A stretch of DNA of 64,000 bases from Paragonimus westermani (Eukaryota > Platyhelminthes > Trematoda > Plagiorchiida > Troglotrematidae). Made by a program: the position numbers and the translations under genes. The notes beneath the pieces are model-generated. The model was not told the DNA's origin and made no database searches. It worked only from the letters and a program-made list of their open reading frames with translations. Shown in pieces: positions 1 through 11,000 of this stretch. Location: assembly GCA_008508345.1 (NCBI GenBank), contig QNGE01000143.1, positions 70,885 to 134,884 of the forward strand. Direction: 5' to 3'. Within the stretch, counting starts at the first letter, position 1, and the number at the start of each line of letters is the position of its first letter.

Positions 1-2
1 AA

Positions 3-203
3 CGTCATTCTGAACTTTACAGTGCTGATTGCTTTACTCACGCTTTTGACAATACGTACACGACGGTACCACCGCAGAGGTTGCTGTCTATTCATAGCCG
101 AGATGATTTGACCACTTCAGCTGACAGACGACTTGGAACGCCAACCTATTTCCTTTCTCTGAGCACTAATGCTACAGCTTCCGAAACAACCTGTAAAGTC
201 TAA
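3..203 (+). CDS. Possible partial exon at left window edge
   Basis: A reading frame entering from the left edge stays open for 66 codons to TAA at 201-203. Its product is polar and mixed in composition (for example LLSIHSRDDLTTSADRRLG), unlike the hydrophobic junk of most non-coding frames here. A possible donor, CT|GTAAAG, lies at 193, so it could be an internal exon ending at 192 rather than a terminal one. It lies on the same strand as the serine-rich exon at 2669 and could belong to that gene, but the phase at 192 (one base left over) does not join directly to the frame at 2669, so another exon would have to lie between. No family is recognised. An open run of this length is only modestly unlikely by chance. 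Confidence 0.25.
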   Translation, partial: RHSELYSADCFTHAFDNTYTTVPPQRLLSIHSRDDLTTSADRRLGTPTYFLSLSTNATASETTCKV

Positions 204-1341
204 ACTTCGAAGTTAAATTTAATATTACTGTCTCTCGACAAACAGATTGAGAATAACACAACGTTATGAGCAAGTTGTAATACTCTGCGTTTCAACCACC
301 TCGGGTGGTCTTCCTCAGGAGTGTTGTCAAGCATGCCAACTAGATCAATCACCGCGTGTTCAGTGTTCGTTGTCTTTTTTTGTCTAGCATCTAGCCATCG
401 AGAAGTCTTCCGTGAGATTTTTTTCCAGTATCTATTACCAATTGTGCTGCAACGGCATCTACCACCTACCATGCCTGTAAACTTTTGCGCCTGTTGATGG
501 TGTTGATTCAGAAAAAGTGAGAGTATCAGTCTGCATCTTGTGCTTGTCTGGTAGGCGTGCATCACTGTTGTGGCCGGTGGGATTTCTGTCCGGTTGCTTA
601 AATACCAGATGTGAAACGGGCGGAAGCACTACGCTAGTCTGTGTATTTTAGTAGCAGAGAATGCCCTATATATATATTCACGCCGTTTATTGCTGCACAG
701 TCTATCGGGGACCAGATCTAATCAATAGACGAAGGGTGTTGAGTCCCACGTTGTTGTACACTACATATACACTTTATGCTTGTCCCAAACGACCTGTGCT
801 CACCCCAATTTTATGGGTGTTCCTTATCAATATCTGAGGGACGTGACAGTAGTTGAAATTGGCCATCTGACCACCATTTGGTACCACTCAGCCTGTTCAT
901 CTTAGGGCTCATATCTTTGGTGTACCGATACGATCAAGGCTACTTGTTGACGGTAGTGGACCGTTTAAATCGGTTGCCACTACTATCAGTAGTAGCTTAG
1001 ACAAGGACTACTACATATGTATGCATCATTAATTTTGGCGTTTCATACTAACTGAACGTCATAGAGGTCTTCATTTGTGTACATTGATTTATCTTCCGGT
1101 TTTCAGTTTAAACTGTAACAGGTGTTTGCGTCCAATGAATTTAGCATCCGGGCCAGGGCAACCTATTGAAAATGCGAATAGGATAGGAGGTCCATATTAA
1201 TTTGAACTTCCGATCTAAGGAGTGAAACATGAGAACCGGGGATTGAGCCATGTAAATTGAAACTCGTTGCAACAACACTATAATCAATCGCTTTGTTGCA
1301 TAATTACTAGAAATGTGGGCTGCAGAGGTTTTAATGGTTAC
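204..1341. other. Non-coding stretch, no secure feature
   Basis: No secure gene. A minus-strand frame at 200-565 is open for 121 codons. It has an AG-preceded segment and a charged stretch (TPEEDHPRWLKRR) that could be a decayed coding or transposon fragment, but there is no recognisable domain. A short TA repeat occurs near 667. Confidence 0.4.
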
Positions 1342-1505
1342 TTTGAAGGTTAGATCTAGGAAATGGTTCACACTGTGCGACGATCGGTACACTTTGTTAC
1401 TAGTGGTACTGCCAAAAGTCACGGTTGTATATGGGTCAGGGATACTGTCAGGACGCTCAAACTTAGACACTTGGACATTTGACGTTTTTACCCAAAGTGT
1501 CTTCA
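1342..1505 (-). CDS. Candidate exon resembling part of a C2 domain
   Basis: On the minus strand a pyrimidine-rich acceptor (CTTACTGTCTTGCAG) ends at 1506. The frame after it is open, with two bases completing a split codon and then 54 codons, to a possible donor AAA|GTAACC at 1341. The product contains IPDPYTTVTFGS followed by NKVYRSSHSVNHFLDLTF. C2 domains have a similar layout: a DPYVKV-like strand, a turn, a basic strand, then NPVWNETF. This is a pattern resemblance read by eye, not an alignment. Only one of the Ca2+-binding acidic positions (the D of DPY) is evident, and the usual NP-W is replaced by NHFL. The donor is weak. The gene would run leftward, opposite to the serine-rich gene. 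The rest of the domain was not found. Chance remains a real alternative. Confidence 0.3.
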
Positions 1506-2668
1506 CTGCAAGACAGTAAGAGGTGTCAGTGAAAAATAACTACTGCTGATTTTTCGAAGTGTAAAATCTGATCTATCCCGGTCCAAAACTTAGAGTATCC
1601 AGAGATCGTTGATTTTTCAAACATCGGTGACTTCGTCGATGTGATCACCAGCACCTACTTCTGTCTTTTTAGATCATCAAGATGAACAAACGTCACATCA
1701 TGTCAGGATCTTGATAGATAACCCACTCTACTGTTTTTGTGATCATTGAGCGGTAGACATTTTTAGGAAGCACATGCTTACTGAGATGTGACGGTTTGAT
1801 CAAATTCAGAAGATAGAAGGCGGTCTATGGTTTGCTGATTTGGATTTTCCACTGTTCATGCATGTATATTCTAAAATTGTGCAGTAATTTCTTTGGCTTC
1901 GTACATCCGTTTTTCTGTGTAATCACTGACTACAGTTCCCCAGACAATGTGTACAGTGTTTATGCTGCTAAAGGCTGCTTTCCAAACTGTATTTCTGAAC
2001 GTTTGTGTCATGTTGTACACACGCTGCTTGGCATGGTCAGAACAAGTTTGCACATTTGGGACATCATCTCAGATTTTTTTGTAATACTGATCTTTCTCAG
2101 TGATTGAGGACTAGCTTTTAAGTGTAAGAAATCTGTTCGTAGTCTACACAAGCCGTCTGCTTGTATTCATTACTGTAATTACCATTAATTGAGGAATTGT
2201 CATGTTTGAATTCCTATCATTCTAGTTTGCTTGCTCCGTTCTGCCGCATGTTGGTATCAGTACTTGATTGCTATTTACTCGTAGGGCACGAACATCTGTT
2301 CGGCAGGTTGTTGACCACCTAATTTGATCCTGTAATGTCCTGACAACTAATTTGGCCATATGGCTCATAGAGTACAATGAGAAGTGCATATCCCACAGCA
2401 TGTGTTCTGTGTTATCCCTGTTAATCGAACGGATAGTACTGGCCTAGTTCATAATGAAACCAATGCGTGTTTTCCTGCTGTTTATCAAACCTTCTCAGCT
2501 TTTTCGTTTCTAACAACATGGCATTCACTCACCTCTAACTTCCTGTTAGTGGTCAGTGAATGCTGCTGTTTCTCACTTGACTGCATCTCTTTACCGCCCT
2601 GAAAGAACGTTCTTCGTGATCTTTTTCTTCGTATTAGCGTTGTGTTTCTCTACCTTTTTATCTGACAG
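1506..2668. other. Non-coding stretch upstream of serine-rich exon
   Basis: Probably intron or intergenic. The part at 1832-2107 is unusually poor in stops in several frames on both strands, with no recognisable product. It ends in the strong acceptor of the next exon: a pyrimidine-rich tract from about 2640 and AG at 2667-2668. Confidence 0.4.
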
Positions 2669-4195
2669 GAAACGAGTTCATGTCAATCACAGTTCGAACG
2701 AAACAGTCCGTCTGCTCAACCAAACGACCATCACGTTGCTTATACTGAAACACAAATTGACCGTGGGATTATTGTCAAATGTGAGGACGTGACTACCGGC
2801 AGTGTCCAGAATAGTTTGTGCGATATCAACACCATATTCATGCCCTATTTGCCAGATATGAACGCTGCTGCTCCTGTTGCGGTACAGTCTTCATCTTCTG
2901 CTGCCCTGTCAGACCAAAATAATTCTATGCTGATTAGCCCGTCAGATGCGCAGTCATCACTTGCCTGTTCTGCACCACAGACGGTCTACTCTGGACTGAC
3001 TTTTGCCTCCTTGTTCCCGCTACAGCTTGTTAATCAGCTCTCTCCTTCTACAAGTTTCACATCTAGTGAGCAACTTGGATCACATACCTGGTCCTCATCA
3101 GCCCCAAACCCTGTCTACATTCTTACTACCACTAACGATTCAGTTGGCTCACACAAAGACCCAGATGTGCTAACAAACAGTGCAGTTGATTTGCATTTTG
3201 TCACTCTTCCTATGGACAATCAGACTTCATCCTCCGGTTCTAGACCTTGTGGGAAATCTTTTGAAGTGACTGAACAGAGTTGCTCAGAGGCTGGTCTTTT
3301 GTGTCCCTCCTACCCCACAGACATTCCCCTCAATTCCCTGTTGAATGTAACAACTATTTCTGACACTCCGTGCACCGGAAGTGTCGACTTGACTCATATT
3401 TGGCGACCCGTGGAATGTGAGCTAAGTAGCCCCTCGTCCAGTCGGAATATCACTGTGGTTTCTGATAATAACCATATCGGACTCCTTCCTACCTCTGGAC
3501 ATGTTGATTTGGCTCACGACTCGACCTCTTCGTCAAACAACGACCATTCGAATTCGTTTGATCCATCGGACGCGATGTTCAATTGCGAACCGAGCACGAA
3601 ACCTGCAGGCAGCAGCTGGTCGCCACGGTTTCCTTCGCCTGTTTCTGAAACAATGTCTCCTCGTTCCACAGCCTGTCCATCCCCACCAATTTCGCAGTCT
3701 GGGCTGACCAGTTACCATTCTGAAAAGCGGTCCGATCAGCCATCGTTTCTAGGTGATTGTGTTCACGGGCCTCGGTCACAAGCAGTAATGTCTGTGTCCA
3801 CCGGATGTGAACCTCAAGCGTCATCTTCACACCAACGGAACAGCTGCGGTCAGTTCGGTTTTCCTTCAGATACTTATTCCAGCCACAACCCTATCCCAGT
3901 TCATCTTATTGTGTGTAGTTCGGATTCCGGAGATGCGCAGTTTTTGTCTCCCATATGGAGCTGTCCAACACCACCGGAGTCACTACAATCTTATTCGAAT
4001 TCAATGTTGTCTCCATCAGAACGTCATCCCGATGCCAATGTGGATCAGTGTTCTAATTTTTCTGTGGGCTATCTGATCGGTCAGAATTCCACCTACGGTC
4101 CCTTGGGATCATCGGGTGACCAACTCAACTGTACACTTTCTACATCTGTCCCCTCCGAGGTACAGTATTACGGGTTCGATAGGTCGATTCCGTGA
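2669..4195 (+). CDS. Serine-rich terminal exon, probable nuclear regulator
   Basis: This is the only long coding region in the window. A strong 3' splice site (pyrimidine tract, then CTGACAG) ends at 2668, and the frame from 2669 is open for 508 codons to TGA at 4193-4195. No convincing ATG precedes it; the first internal Met is far into the exon, so translation is expected to start in an upstream exon. The product is rich in Ser, Thr, Pro, Asn and Gln, with short serine runs (SSSSAAL, STSSSNN) and SP/TP sites (LSPIW, PTPPES). It has no membrane segment or folded-domain signature and is predicted to be largely disordered. V36-K37-C38-E39 (counted from the exon start) fits the sumoylation consensus psi-K-x-E. 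Such tails are typical of transactivation regions of metazoan transcription factors, but no DNA-binding domain is visible here, so the family is unknown. No AATAAA occurs in the first kilobase downstream. A donor GAG|GTACAG at about 4159 could alternatively splice the last 11 codons away. Confidence 0.82.
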   Translation, partial: ETSSCQSQFERNSPSAQPNDHHVAYTETQIDRGIIVKCEDVTTGSVQNSLCDINTIFMPYLPDMNAAAPVAVQSSSSAALSDQNNSMLISPSDAQSSLACSAPQTVYSGLTFASLFPLQLVNQLSPSTSFTSSEQLGSHTWSSSAPNPVYILTTTNDSVGSHKDPDVLTNSAVDLHFVTLPMDNQTSSSGSRPCGKSFEVTEQSCSEAGLLCPSYPTDIPLNSLLNVTTISDTPCTGSVDLTHIWRPVECELSSPSSSRNITVVSDNNHIGLLPTSGHVDLAHDSTSSSNNDHSNSFDPSDAMFNCEPSTKPAGSSWSPRFPSPVSETMSPRSTACPSPPISQSGLTSYHSEKRSDQPSFLGDCVHGPRSQAVMSVSTGCEPQASSSHQRNSCGQFGFPSDTYSSHNPIPVHLIVCSSDSGDAQFLSPIWSCPTPPESLQSYSNSMLSPSERHPDANVDQCSNFSVGYLIGQNSTYGPLGSSGDQLNCTLSTSVPSEVQYYGFDRSIP

Positions 4196-6189
4196 TTTGC
4201 TCATACGCGCACGGTCGAGTATGTCATCCACTTTCTCCACATGTTTTAATCGACAGATCAGTATGTCACTTCGTTTTGTTCAGTCGGATTTTTTGCTTTC
4301 GTTTTTTCCTGTCCGGAACTGCTTGATCAACGTATATATTTTCAAATCAGAACTAGTTCTTCTAATTACCTGTATTGTAACTCGGACAACTTCTGACCTT
4401 ACAGTTTGCAGTTATTTTCCTGAAAATGTCGCAAAAATGCACTCAACATTTTTTGAAAGCGCATGCTCCGTTTGCACTTCATTTGAGAGGCGATTAGAAA
4501 TGCGCTGTTCCGATAGACATTAATGGTCTGACTACGGCTGTACATGGTTGGTTTTTATTCTGTTCGCTCTTTGCGCCATCAATGACTTGTTTTCACAGCA
4601 TCTATATGTACAGATTTAAACAAAAATCGAGACAAGGTGTTTTACGGCACTTAACTGCCACCGCAACCAACATTCGTAAGTGGTGGGGGTGACAAAACGG
4701 CGATAAGTTTTAATTGGTGTTCAGTTTGTTCGGTTCTATATTTTGATTACTATAGAGAATGACATTTGGTATTGCACTTACGTTTCCTCACCATTCGGTT
4801 ACCTATGTTCATGTAACCTTGGGAAAGATTGCAACCGGATGGCTGGTATAAATTCGTCATTTGGTTCTAAGGAACACACACCTGTGTAAGTTCACAACCA
4901 TATCACCTAAAGAGGTTGATCTCGAACATTGTGAAATTAACACCAACCCGTTCAAACAAATGGTGTATCACCAATTTGGGACATTTAGAATTAGCTGATT
5001 CAGCAGTGTTCAGACTAAGCATGCTGTATGGGATCAGAACCAAGTCGCGTTGAATCTAGAACATTTGCTTACCTAATTACGCAATGTGTCACTTCGACTA
5101 TGGCGAACTTGATTCGCCCATTGTTTGAAAATGCTACCTAGTTAAGTGTAAATACGCCGAAACAATACTGTCTATCTAGCTGAGTAATAGTTCAATCGCA
5201 ACTTATGCTAGTTTTCTGCTTTGTCAACCAGCCATCCTTCGATAGCTCTCCTTAAACAGATTATCGGAGTTAACTCGCTGACGTTGTTACATGCTGTGGA
5301 ATTTACCCAATTGTCACTAAGCCAGTGTAGCTGGATAGGTTAGACTCACCAGGACGTCTCCTGTTGCTCGCTGTCATCTTTCGGTTACTTGGTCACAGCA
5401 ATTCCTGACAAACATGTTGATTGTATTTGATAGTTTTCGCCAACTGCTGTCCGTTTACCCTGTGTGGGTTTTACTGGTTTGCTCTTGTTGAGAGACAAAC
5501 TCGTTGAAGGTTTGAACTCGGTGTACGTTGTCTCGCACGGAATGTTATTCTGCTACATCGTAAACTTGGATGATCCTGTAGGTCGTGGATCACTAGGTTC
5601 TGAACTTAACGTGACAAATGTAGTAGCTTTATATTACCACCAAATTTATCAATGCATGTCAGTTTGAGAAGAGAATACGTGGCGAAAACATCCAATCCAC
5701 TGCCTGTCTAAGCTTCAACACAGAAGACAATCTAGTAGTGAGCCACTCCAACGCCATTCTGTGACTCAACTTCATGATTAGATAAACATCTTGTTATGCT
5801 TCCTGCTAGTCGCCAACATTTTCGTTCCGTATTGGACCACTGAGGTTAAAACTTGTGACATTACGTGTCCTCTTGATGTTAATCCGTTATAGACCTTGAG
5901 TGCACTGATTCTTCTCGGAATGAGCTAGCCGAAAAGTTTATGGAAATACGATCACTGCGACGCATTTTGAGTGATACTCAATTGTTAGCCAAAAATCACC
6001 TACCACCTGCCAGAAATGAAAATATGGCTGAACAAGTTTCATGAATTCTGCACTTTAAACTGGATAGAAGTCGTAGTGTTGGTGTCATCGATAGAAGAGT
6101 TGTTCTGCTTCCTCTCAAGTTGATCGAGTAACCTGAGTTTCAGTCATAAGCGAATGTGACTTGGCGTTCAGATATGACAATTCAGTCGC
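4196..6189 (+). other. Presumed 3' UTR and intergenic DNA
   Basis: The first part is presumably 3' UTR of the serine-rich gene, but no clear polyadenylation signal was seen before 5200. A minus-strand exon-like piece at 4782-4842 has a strong donor (GTAAGT) and 20 open codons, but its acceptor has no pyrimidine tract, so it is not called. Confidence 0.4.
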
Positions 6190-6376
6190 AGTTGTCAACA
6201 CGGTTGGTGCATTAAGACGTGGTCGGAGATTTGGTCCTGGTGGTGGCACTACTGACAATCCCTAACAAGAGTAGAACTCGAGTCCAGTACCTCTTTTCGA
6301 AAAGGGCTGACTGGAGGGTCTATGGAAAAGCTACGAAAGTCTGTGGGAGACGTTCACTTTATGAGGGACGTGATCT
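6190..6376 (+). mobile_element. Decayed hammerhead inverted-repeat element, plus arm
   Basis: This matches the plus-oriented arm of the family. It has a remnant of the tRNA-like head (GTCAACACGGTTG), stem I GCACTA at 6246-6251, then CTGACAA, then AACTCGAGTC, then CTCTTTTCGAAAAG and the GGCTGACTGGAGGGTCTAT tail. The hammerhead core is broken: G8 is A, and the GAAA segment reads AGAA. Confidence 0.75.
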
Positions 6377-7360
6377 TTTAATGCTGATGAACACCTATTA
6401 GTCTGTATTCAGTCACCATTTTGATGGATGACCAAATCAGAGGTGTCATTATTCCAACACAGTGGAATATCTCGACGCGGTGGTGAGGTATGACCAAATC
6501 CCACTGCAAGTGGATTGCGCACAACACGGGTTACCGGACAAGCCACCGTTCGACGAAATCGGAGCAACGGGCTGGAAGTGGCGGAAACCCACAACAAAAA
6601 GCCCCATTCACGCACAAAACCAGACAGAAGTGCACATGACGTGCAGGTGAAAACCGCCACTTCGTTGTGAACCGAAATTCCGACTCATAAACGCATGCGT
6701 GGCGTGAGTACTTGCGCGTTGGACAGTAAAGATTGTGCTTTATCAAACGAATTTTTGTTACATCATGAATAACAATCACTTGCTGCAACCAGCTCGATGT
6801 CTTCTCATTACTTACGCACATGGTTCGAAGTCAACTATTATTCCTGGAGCTGCTAGCAATCCGTAGTTGTGACTATTGCAAAGTAGCAACTTTATCTCTG
6901 TTAAACCCATGCATTTTGCTTTCGGGCCTCTGTGTTCTTCGAAAATATTTCTTCTGATCAGGGGACTTAGAAAATATGACAGTTTTGTGAGGTAAGGTGT
7001 TGTGTGATCAAGAATCCCAACAGATAGTTTGTCACATGCAAGGTAACAAGTCATTACTGTCGGGTGGCCAGAGATTTCGGTTGTTTGAGACGAAACGCCG
7101 CCTGTATTCGATCGTTGCTGTAGCAATCCGATAGCATTTCCTGCCCCGCCTGAATGTTTGGAACGCGGATTAGAGCTCATTATCAGTACATACACGTTTC
7201 ACAACCGAGGTTCGTACTCCGACACAAGTGCTTGTGAGACGATCTCACCATGCTAGTTTAGCGGGTGTCAGCAGTTTTATGGATGAGGTACTTATCAGGC
7301 CAGTGTAGTTCATTCTATTGTTTAGCATATTGATAAAGCAAAATGTCCCTATTTAAATAT
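6377..7360. other. Non-coding stretch, slightly GC-richer block
   Basis: Nothing recognisable. 6460-6660 is somewhat richer in G and C than its surroundings and open in several frames on both strands, which may be decayed repeat DNA. Confidence 0.4.
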
Positions 7361-7530
7361 CCACGTTTGATTGCAGCTTTCGCATTCAGGTAGACATTCT
7401 AGCCATCCTCTTTCGAAAAGAAGCGACAAACTCAAGTTTCGTCTTCACAAGTGCAGGTAATCGAGTGTCCAGTTATGGTTCGACTGGAAATCGCGATCAA
7501 CTATAGGTGATGTTCCACTTGAAATATAGT
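7361..7530. mobile_element. Internally deleted hammerhead inverted-repeat element
   Basis: 7361-7448 matches the minus-oriented arm tail and hammerhead region (GATTGCAGCTTTCGCATTCA, then CTTTCGAAAAGAAGC, then AACTCAAGTTTCG). 7489-7528 matches the plus-oriented arm tail (GCGATCAA, GGTGATGTTCCACTTGAAAT). The promoter heads and centre are missing, so two opposed tails are nearly juxtaposed. No intact ribozyme remains. Confidence 0.65.
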
Positions 7531-8488
7531 CTGTTTCGTCACATTGTGCACTCAAGGTGTAACTGGTGACGCAGTGATCAACATGACAGTTTCATAAACA
7601 TTTGGATTGCAGATCAAATCCCAATCGTACACGTAGATGTTGCCGAGGGGTTCTAAAAATAACGAAACTAAGATATAGAAATTCCTTCGTCAGGAACAAG
7701 TTAAAACGTTCATAAACGCATTGCTGATTGTACACTTCCCACTCCCCCGTGTACTGACAAGCACAAGCTTTCCAATTCAACGAGTAGAGGTGTGCGGACA
7801 GGTGTTGTGCACGTTCCTTAATAGGATAGACTACTTTTACGTAGTAAATTCAAGGAAGGATGGAACCTTGTCCTCGTTGCATTTCCATTCCCCGTAGGCT
7901 AAACTTATGCAGCCAGTTGTAGGTATGGAAACTAACGGGCGTGTCCGATTGCGCAACTGAGATCTAACTTGGTCACTATATGGATCTGTCTACCTTGTTG
8001 TTGGTGGTCAATGAAATCAATAGGTTGTACAGATGAGGTTAATATTGTTGATGGAATGAGGGAATAGCCCGAGAAGTAAATTGGACATCTATTCAGGTTA
8101 AATATCTGCAAGTGGTCTGGTGTTTTAACTACGAACATTCAAATAACTTCTCGGAAAAAGGTGATGCCAGATGGGAATCGGTCTTTTCAAGATCCACAGT
8201 TGTATGGTATGCGGCTTTTTATTTGTCATTCTCAAGATCACGATACAACAATGAGAGTTGAATGCCAGAAGGTCATATTATGGACGTCTGAACAAAACTC
8301 ACTCGTATAACATTACGAAGGTCACCGGAGTGAAATAATCTTTTCCATCGTATGCCTTTTAGTTGAAACCGAACGTAAGATTCGTTTATTCTCTCGAAGC
8401 CTCCCAAATACTGTTTGTTACCTGCCGTTTGTCCGAATTCACAACATTCAATAATTTAGGGATTGAATTGCGTTATTTGGAACATGCA
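7531..8488. other. Non-coding stretch
   Basis: No gene, RNA or repeat recognised. A strong minus-strand donor (GTGAGT) near 8302 follows an 18-codon open stretch, but it has no convincing acceptor. Confidence 0.4.
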
Positions 8489-9003
8489 TTTTATAAATTG
8501 AACACAACTGATCACAGATGTCTCATCTCTGTGGACATTCCAATCAGCCCCTTTCTAAACGGTGCACTAAATTCCAGTTTCGCTGTTGCCGGAGCTTGTC
8601 AGTAATGCATATCTTTGCCAAGGCCGGGACTAGGACTTCAGCCACGATTTCGTGAGGCGACCGTGTTCTCCACTGCACTATTGACTTCACAGTAGGCACG
8701 ATTGAATTAAACTGTGCAGATGCTCAACCACATTCGCCCGAGTAATGCACATATTGCGCGATCGTTTTGAGGGGAGGGGGGAGGCACGGTAACTCACAGA
8801 AATCATTAACTTGTTGAGCATGGCCGAATTCCACATCCCAGGTATGGCATGGATGGGCATGACTAACGAGTTCTAATGTGAGTGAAACTGAAGTCTGGTG
8901 GTTCTTTTCAAAAGGAGCTAACTGGAAGGACCAGGAGAACGCGACAGCCATGATCAATTGTGAGAGATGCTCAACTTATATCAACAAAATCTGCCTGCTA
9001 GTA
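8489..9003. mobile_element. Near full-length hammerhead inverted-repeat element
   Basis: Both arms are present. The minus arm runs from tail (about 8489) through a hammerhead-like segment at complement 8564-8608 and the reversed tRNA-like head (8620-8680: GTGAGGCGACCGTGTTCTCC, then ACTGCACTATTGAC) to the inner segment (AGTAGGCACGA). The centre (8735-8800) contains GAGTAATGCACATATTGCGC and the GGAGGCACGGTAACT block. The plus arm has lost most of its head and resumes near 8850 with a second hammerhead-like segment (CTAACGAG, GTGAAAC, AAGTCTGGTGG at 8864-8901) and the tail to about 9003. Both ribozymes have core changes: G8 is A on the minus arm, and CTGATGA is CTAACGA on the plus arm. No clear target-site duplication was seen. 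Confidence 0.75.
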
Positions 9004-10879
9004 ATGAAAGTGTGTTTTCTTACATCGTCTCGTGTGGGTATTTTAAAGTACGATAACTTTCTTTCTCTCACTCAAACTTGCTGCTGTAAAAATGACAAGA
9101 AGGTATAAAGGACATCACTTGTTTCCGAAACACCACAGTTGGCTCTTCCACTTTCTTGGGGTTGAGGTCTTCCGGTCCTTGCTGCGTAGCTGTTTTGGTT
9201 TTACAAACATCGAATTATTGATGTCAAGACAAATAAATCTGTTGCCTGTTGGGTGGTAGGATATTTTCAAAATGTACTATAAGTAACTATGCTTAAAATG
9301 TTTCGTTGTGTCTCGTATTAAAATATAGATTCAAAACGTAAGTTTGATTTCGTGGGCGGTTTCCAATACATCGACGTACACTTTGCTGGGGTCACAGTTA
9401 AGTAGAGTAGAGTCTAACTGTTGTCGTCTGGTGCACAGTACTCGCAGTTACAGGCGAAACGGATTTCGAGTAAAGTTGCACTAAATGGTTTTAAATGTGA
9501 ATTGTAACAATTACGTCCACATGTGGAATTTGAAACAACGACTTTCATCCATCTAGTTCATCAAGACGACACAAAGACATACATTGTGAGGTATAAGCAA
9601 TTTGTTTTTGTTCAACAACCGATCACAAAATATTCAATTGTATGTGTTAATTTTCTGCCCATACATACGCCACCAAAACTGCAGGTGAATTCGTGGTGGA
9701 CGCGGAAGATAGAGTGTTTGGAGAAGAGATGTTCAAATCAATAGAGGACTGTCCTGTGGGTGAACAGTACTAAACACAATTCCGCCACGGACTAGGTGCG
9801 ATCAATATCACATATTAATTTTCGACGTAATATCGTTAGAGATGATCTCTTTTGTAAAGTAGGCTGATGAAGACGTTTTCCTTTGGCACTGATTATGTTC
9901 GCGAATTGGCCATGCACTCCTTTCAGTGAATTTGAGCAAGGTTGACTGAATATCCATTGGAATGTCGTTTGTTTAGTGAAGAAATATTCGCACTAAAATA
10001 GGCGTGTGAGCAATGGACTCAAATAAAGAGAACTGTGAATGCAGCCGACTCCAGGTAGCTTTTCTGTGAACAGACCGACTAGGTATACAGTCTAAGCATT
10101 GAATTTGAAATGGTGCATATGTTGGCAGGATGACCTAAAATTGCTAACGGAAATGACTGAGCACATCCCCAAGTAGCTAGTGCAGTTGACTATTCAACAA
10201 TGATGACTCAACTAGTCGGTCTGCAAAAACCCGAACAGAAATCCGGCGTCTACGATCTTGAGACACTTAATCGCAACAATCAATGTGAATTATCCCACCA
10301 GTTGGTTCACGGTCTTAGTATACAGTCGCAATACAAAGAATTTGGGTTTTTCAAAAGCGTTGTCAATCCAACATAACACACCGGCTCTCTGTTAACAGAA
10401 TATGCTGATGCAATCATTCTCATTGTCGCGGTATTGAAACTGGTTACCCCCACCCCGATATGCACTCATGCGATGTTAGCGAACCGAATTCTTACGTCTT
10501 GCAATGTCGTCTTGATGAGTTTTATGTTACTCATAACCATGAGCCTTATCTAGTCTGTTTTTCCTGTTGGAAGAAATTCCCGAAAATCCCGATTACGCGG
10601 CCACCGTTTTGTCTATGCAGTTTTGCCAGTCGATGTTATACGACTATGGTTTGAAAGCTTTAAGTTACCATAGTTACCGTGACACGTAGGGAACACTTTT
10701 AATGGGAGAATATGGTGTCGTTAGCCTTTGAAATCACCGTACATGCTGGATGGCACTATTTCGATTGACAGTGGAATGTGATTATTTAACAGCAATAGAA
10801 GTCCAATACTTATCGGTTACGTTGGTGAATTCCAGCATGAACTGCTTGAGAAATCCAGTTTGGACAGTCAGACCGCTGA
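9004..10879. other. Non-coding stretch
   Basis: No secure feature. A strong donor-like GTAAGT at 9334 follows a frame closed by stops. An AATAAA-type signal near 9232 has no associated coding region. Confidence 0.4.
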
Positions 10880-11000
10880 ATCATTTGGTGGGTTCTATCT
10901 CAGCTGGTAGACTACTTGTCGCGCTCGTGCACGCCATTTATGTCACTAGTTCTGATTCAATCGAAGTTGAGACTTTTTACAGTTGCGTCTTTTCTAGCTT
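10880..11000 (+). mobile_element. Second tRNA-headed SINE family, copy A
   Basis: This shares its order and many bases with 62340-62455. It has a box A-like TATCTCAGCTGG at 10896-10907, then ACTTGTCGCGCTCGTGCACG, then CCATTTATG, a degenerate box B-like GTTCTGATTCAATC, and a downstream GAAGTTGAGAC with TTGCGTCT. The match to tRNA promoter order suggests a tRNA-derived SINE head. It is degenerate and no end is sharply defined. Confidence 0.6.

Noticed and set aside
200..565. 121-codon minus-strand open frame as a transposon protein fragment
   Set aside because: The charged stretch looks coding-like, but no reverse transcriptase, transposase or other motif is visible.
1832..2107. Overlapping open frames on both strands as coding
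   Set aside because: Several frames are open at once, which reflects a local lack of stop words rather than selection on one frame.
4782..4842. Minus-strand exon ending at a GTAAGT donor
   Set aside because: Twenty open codons with a donor are expected by chance many times in 64 kb, and the acceptor lacks a pyrimidine tract.
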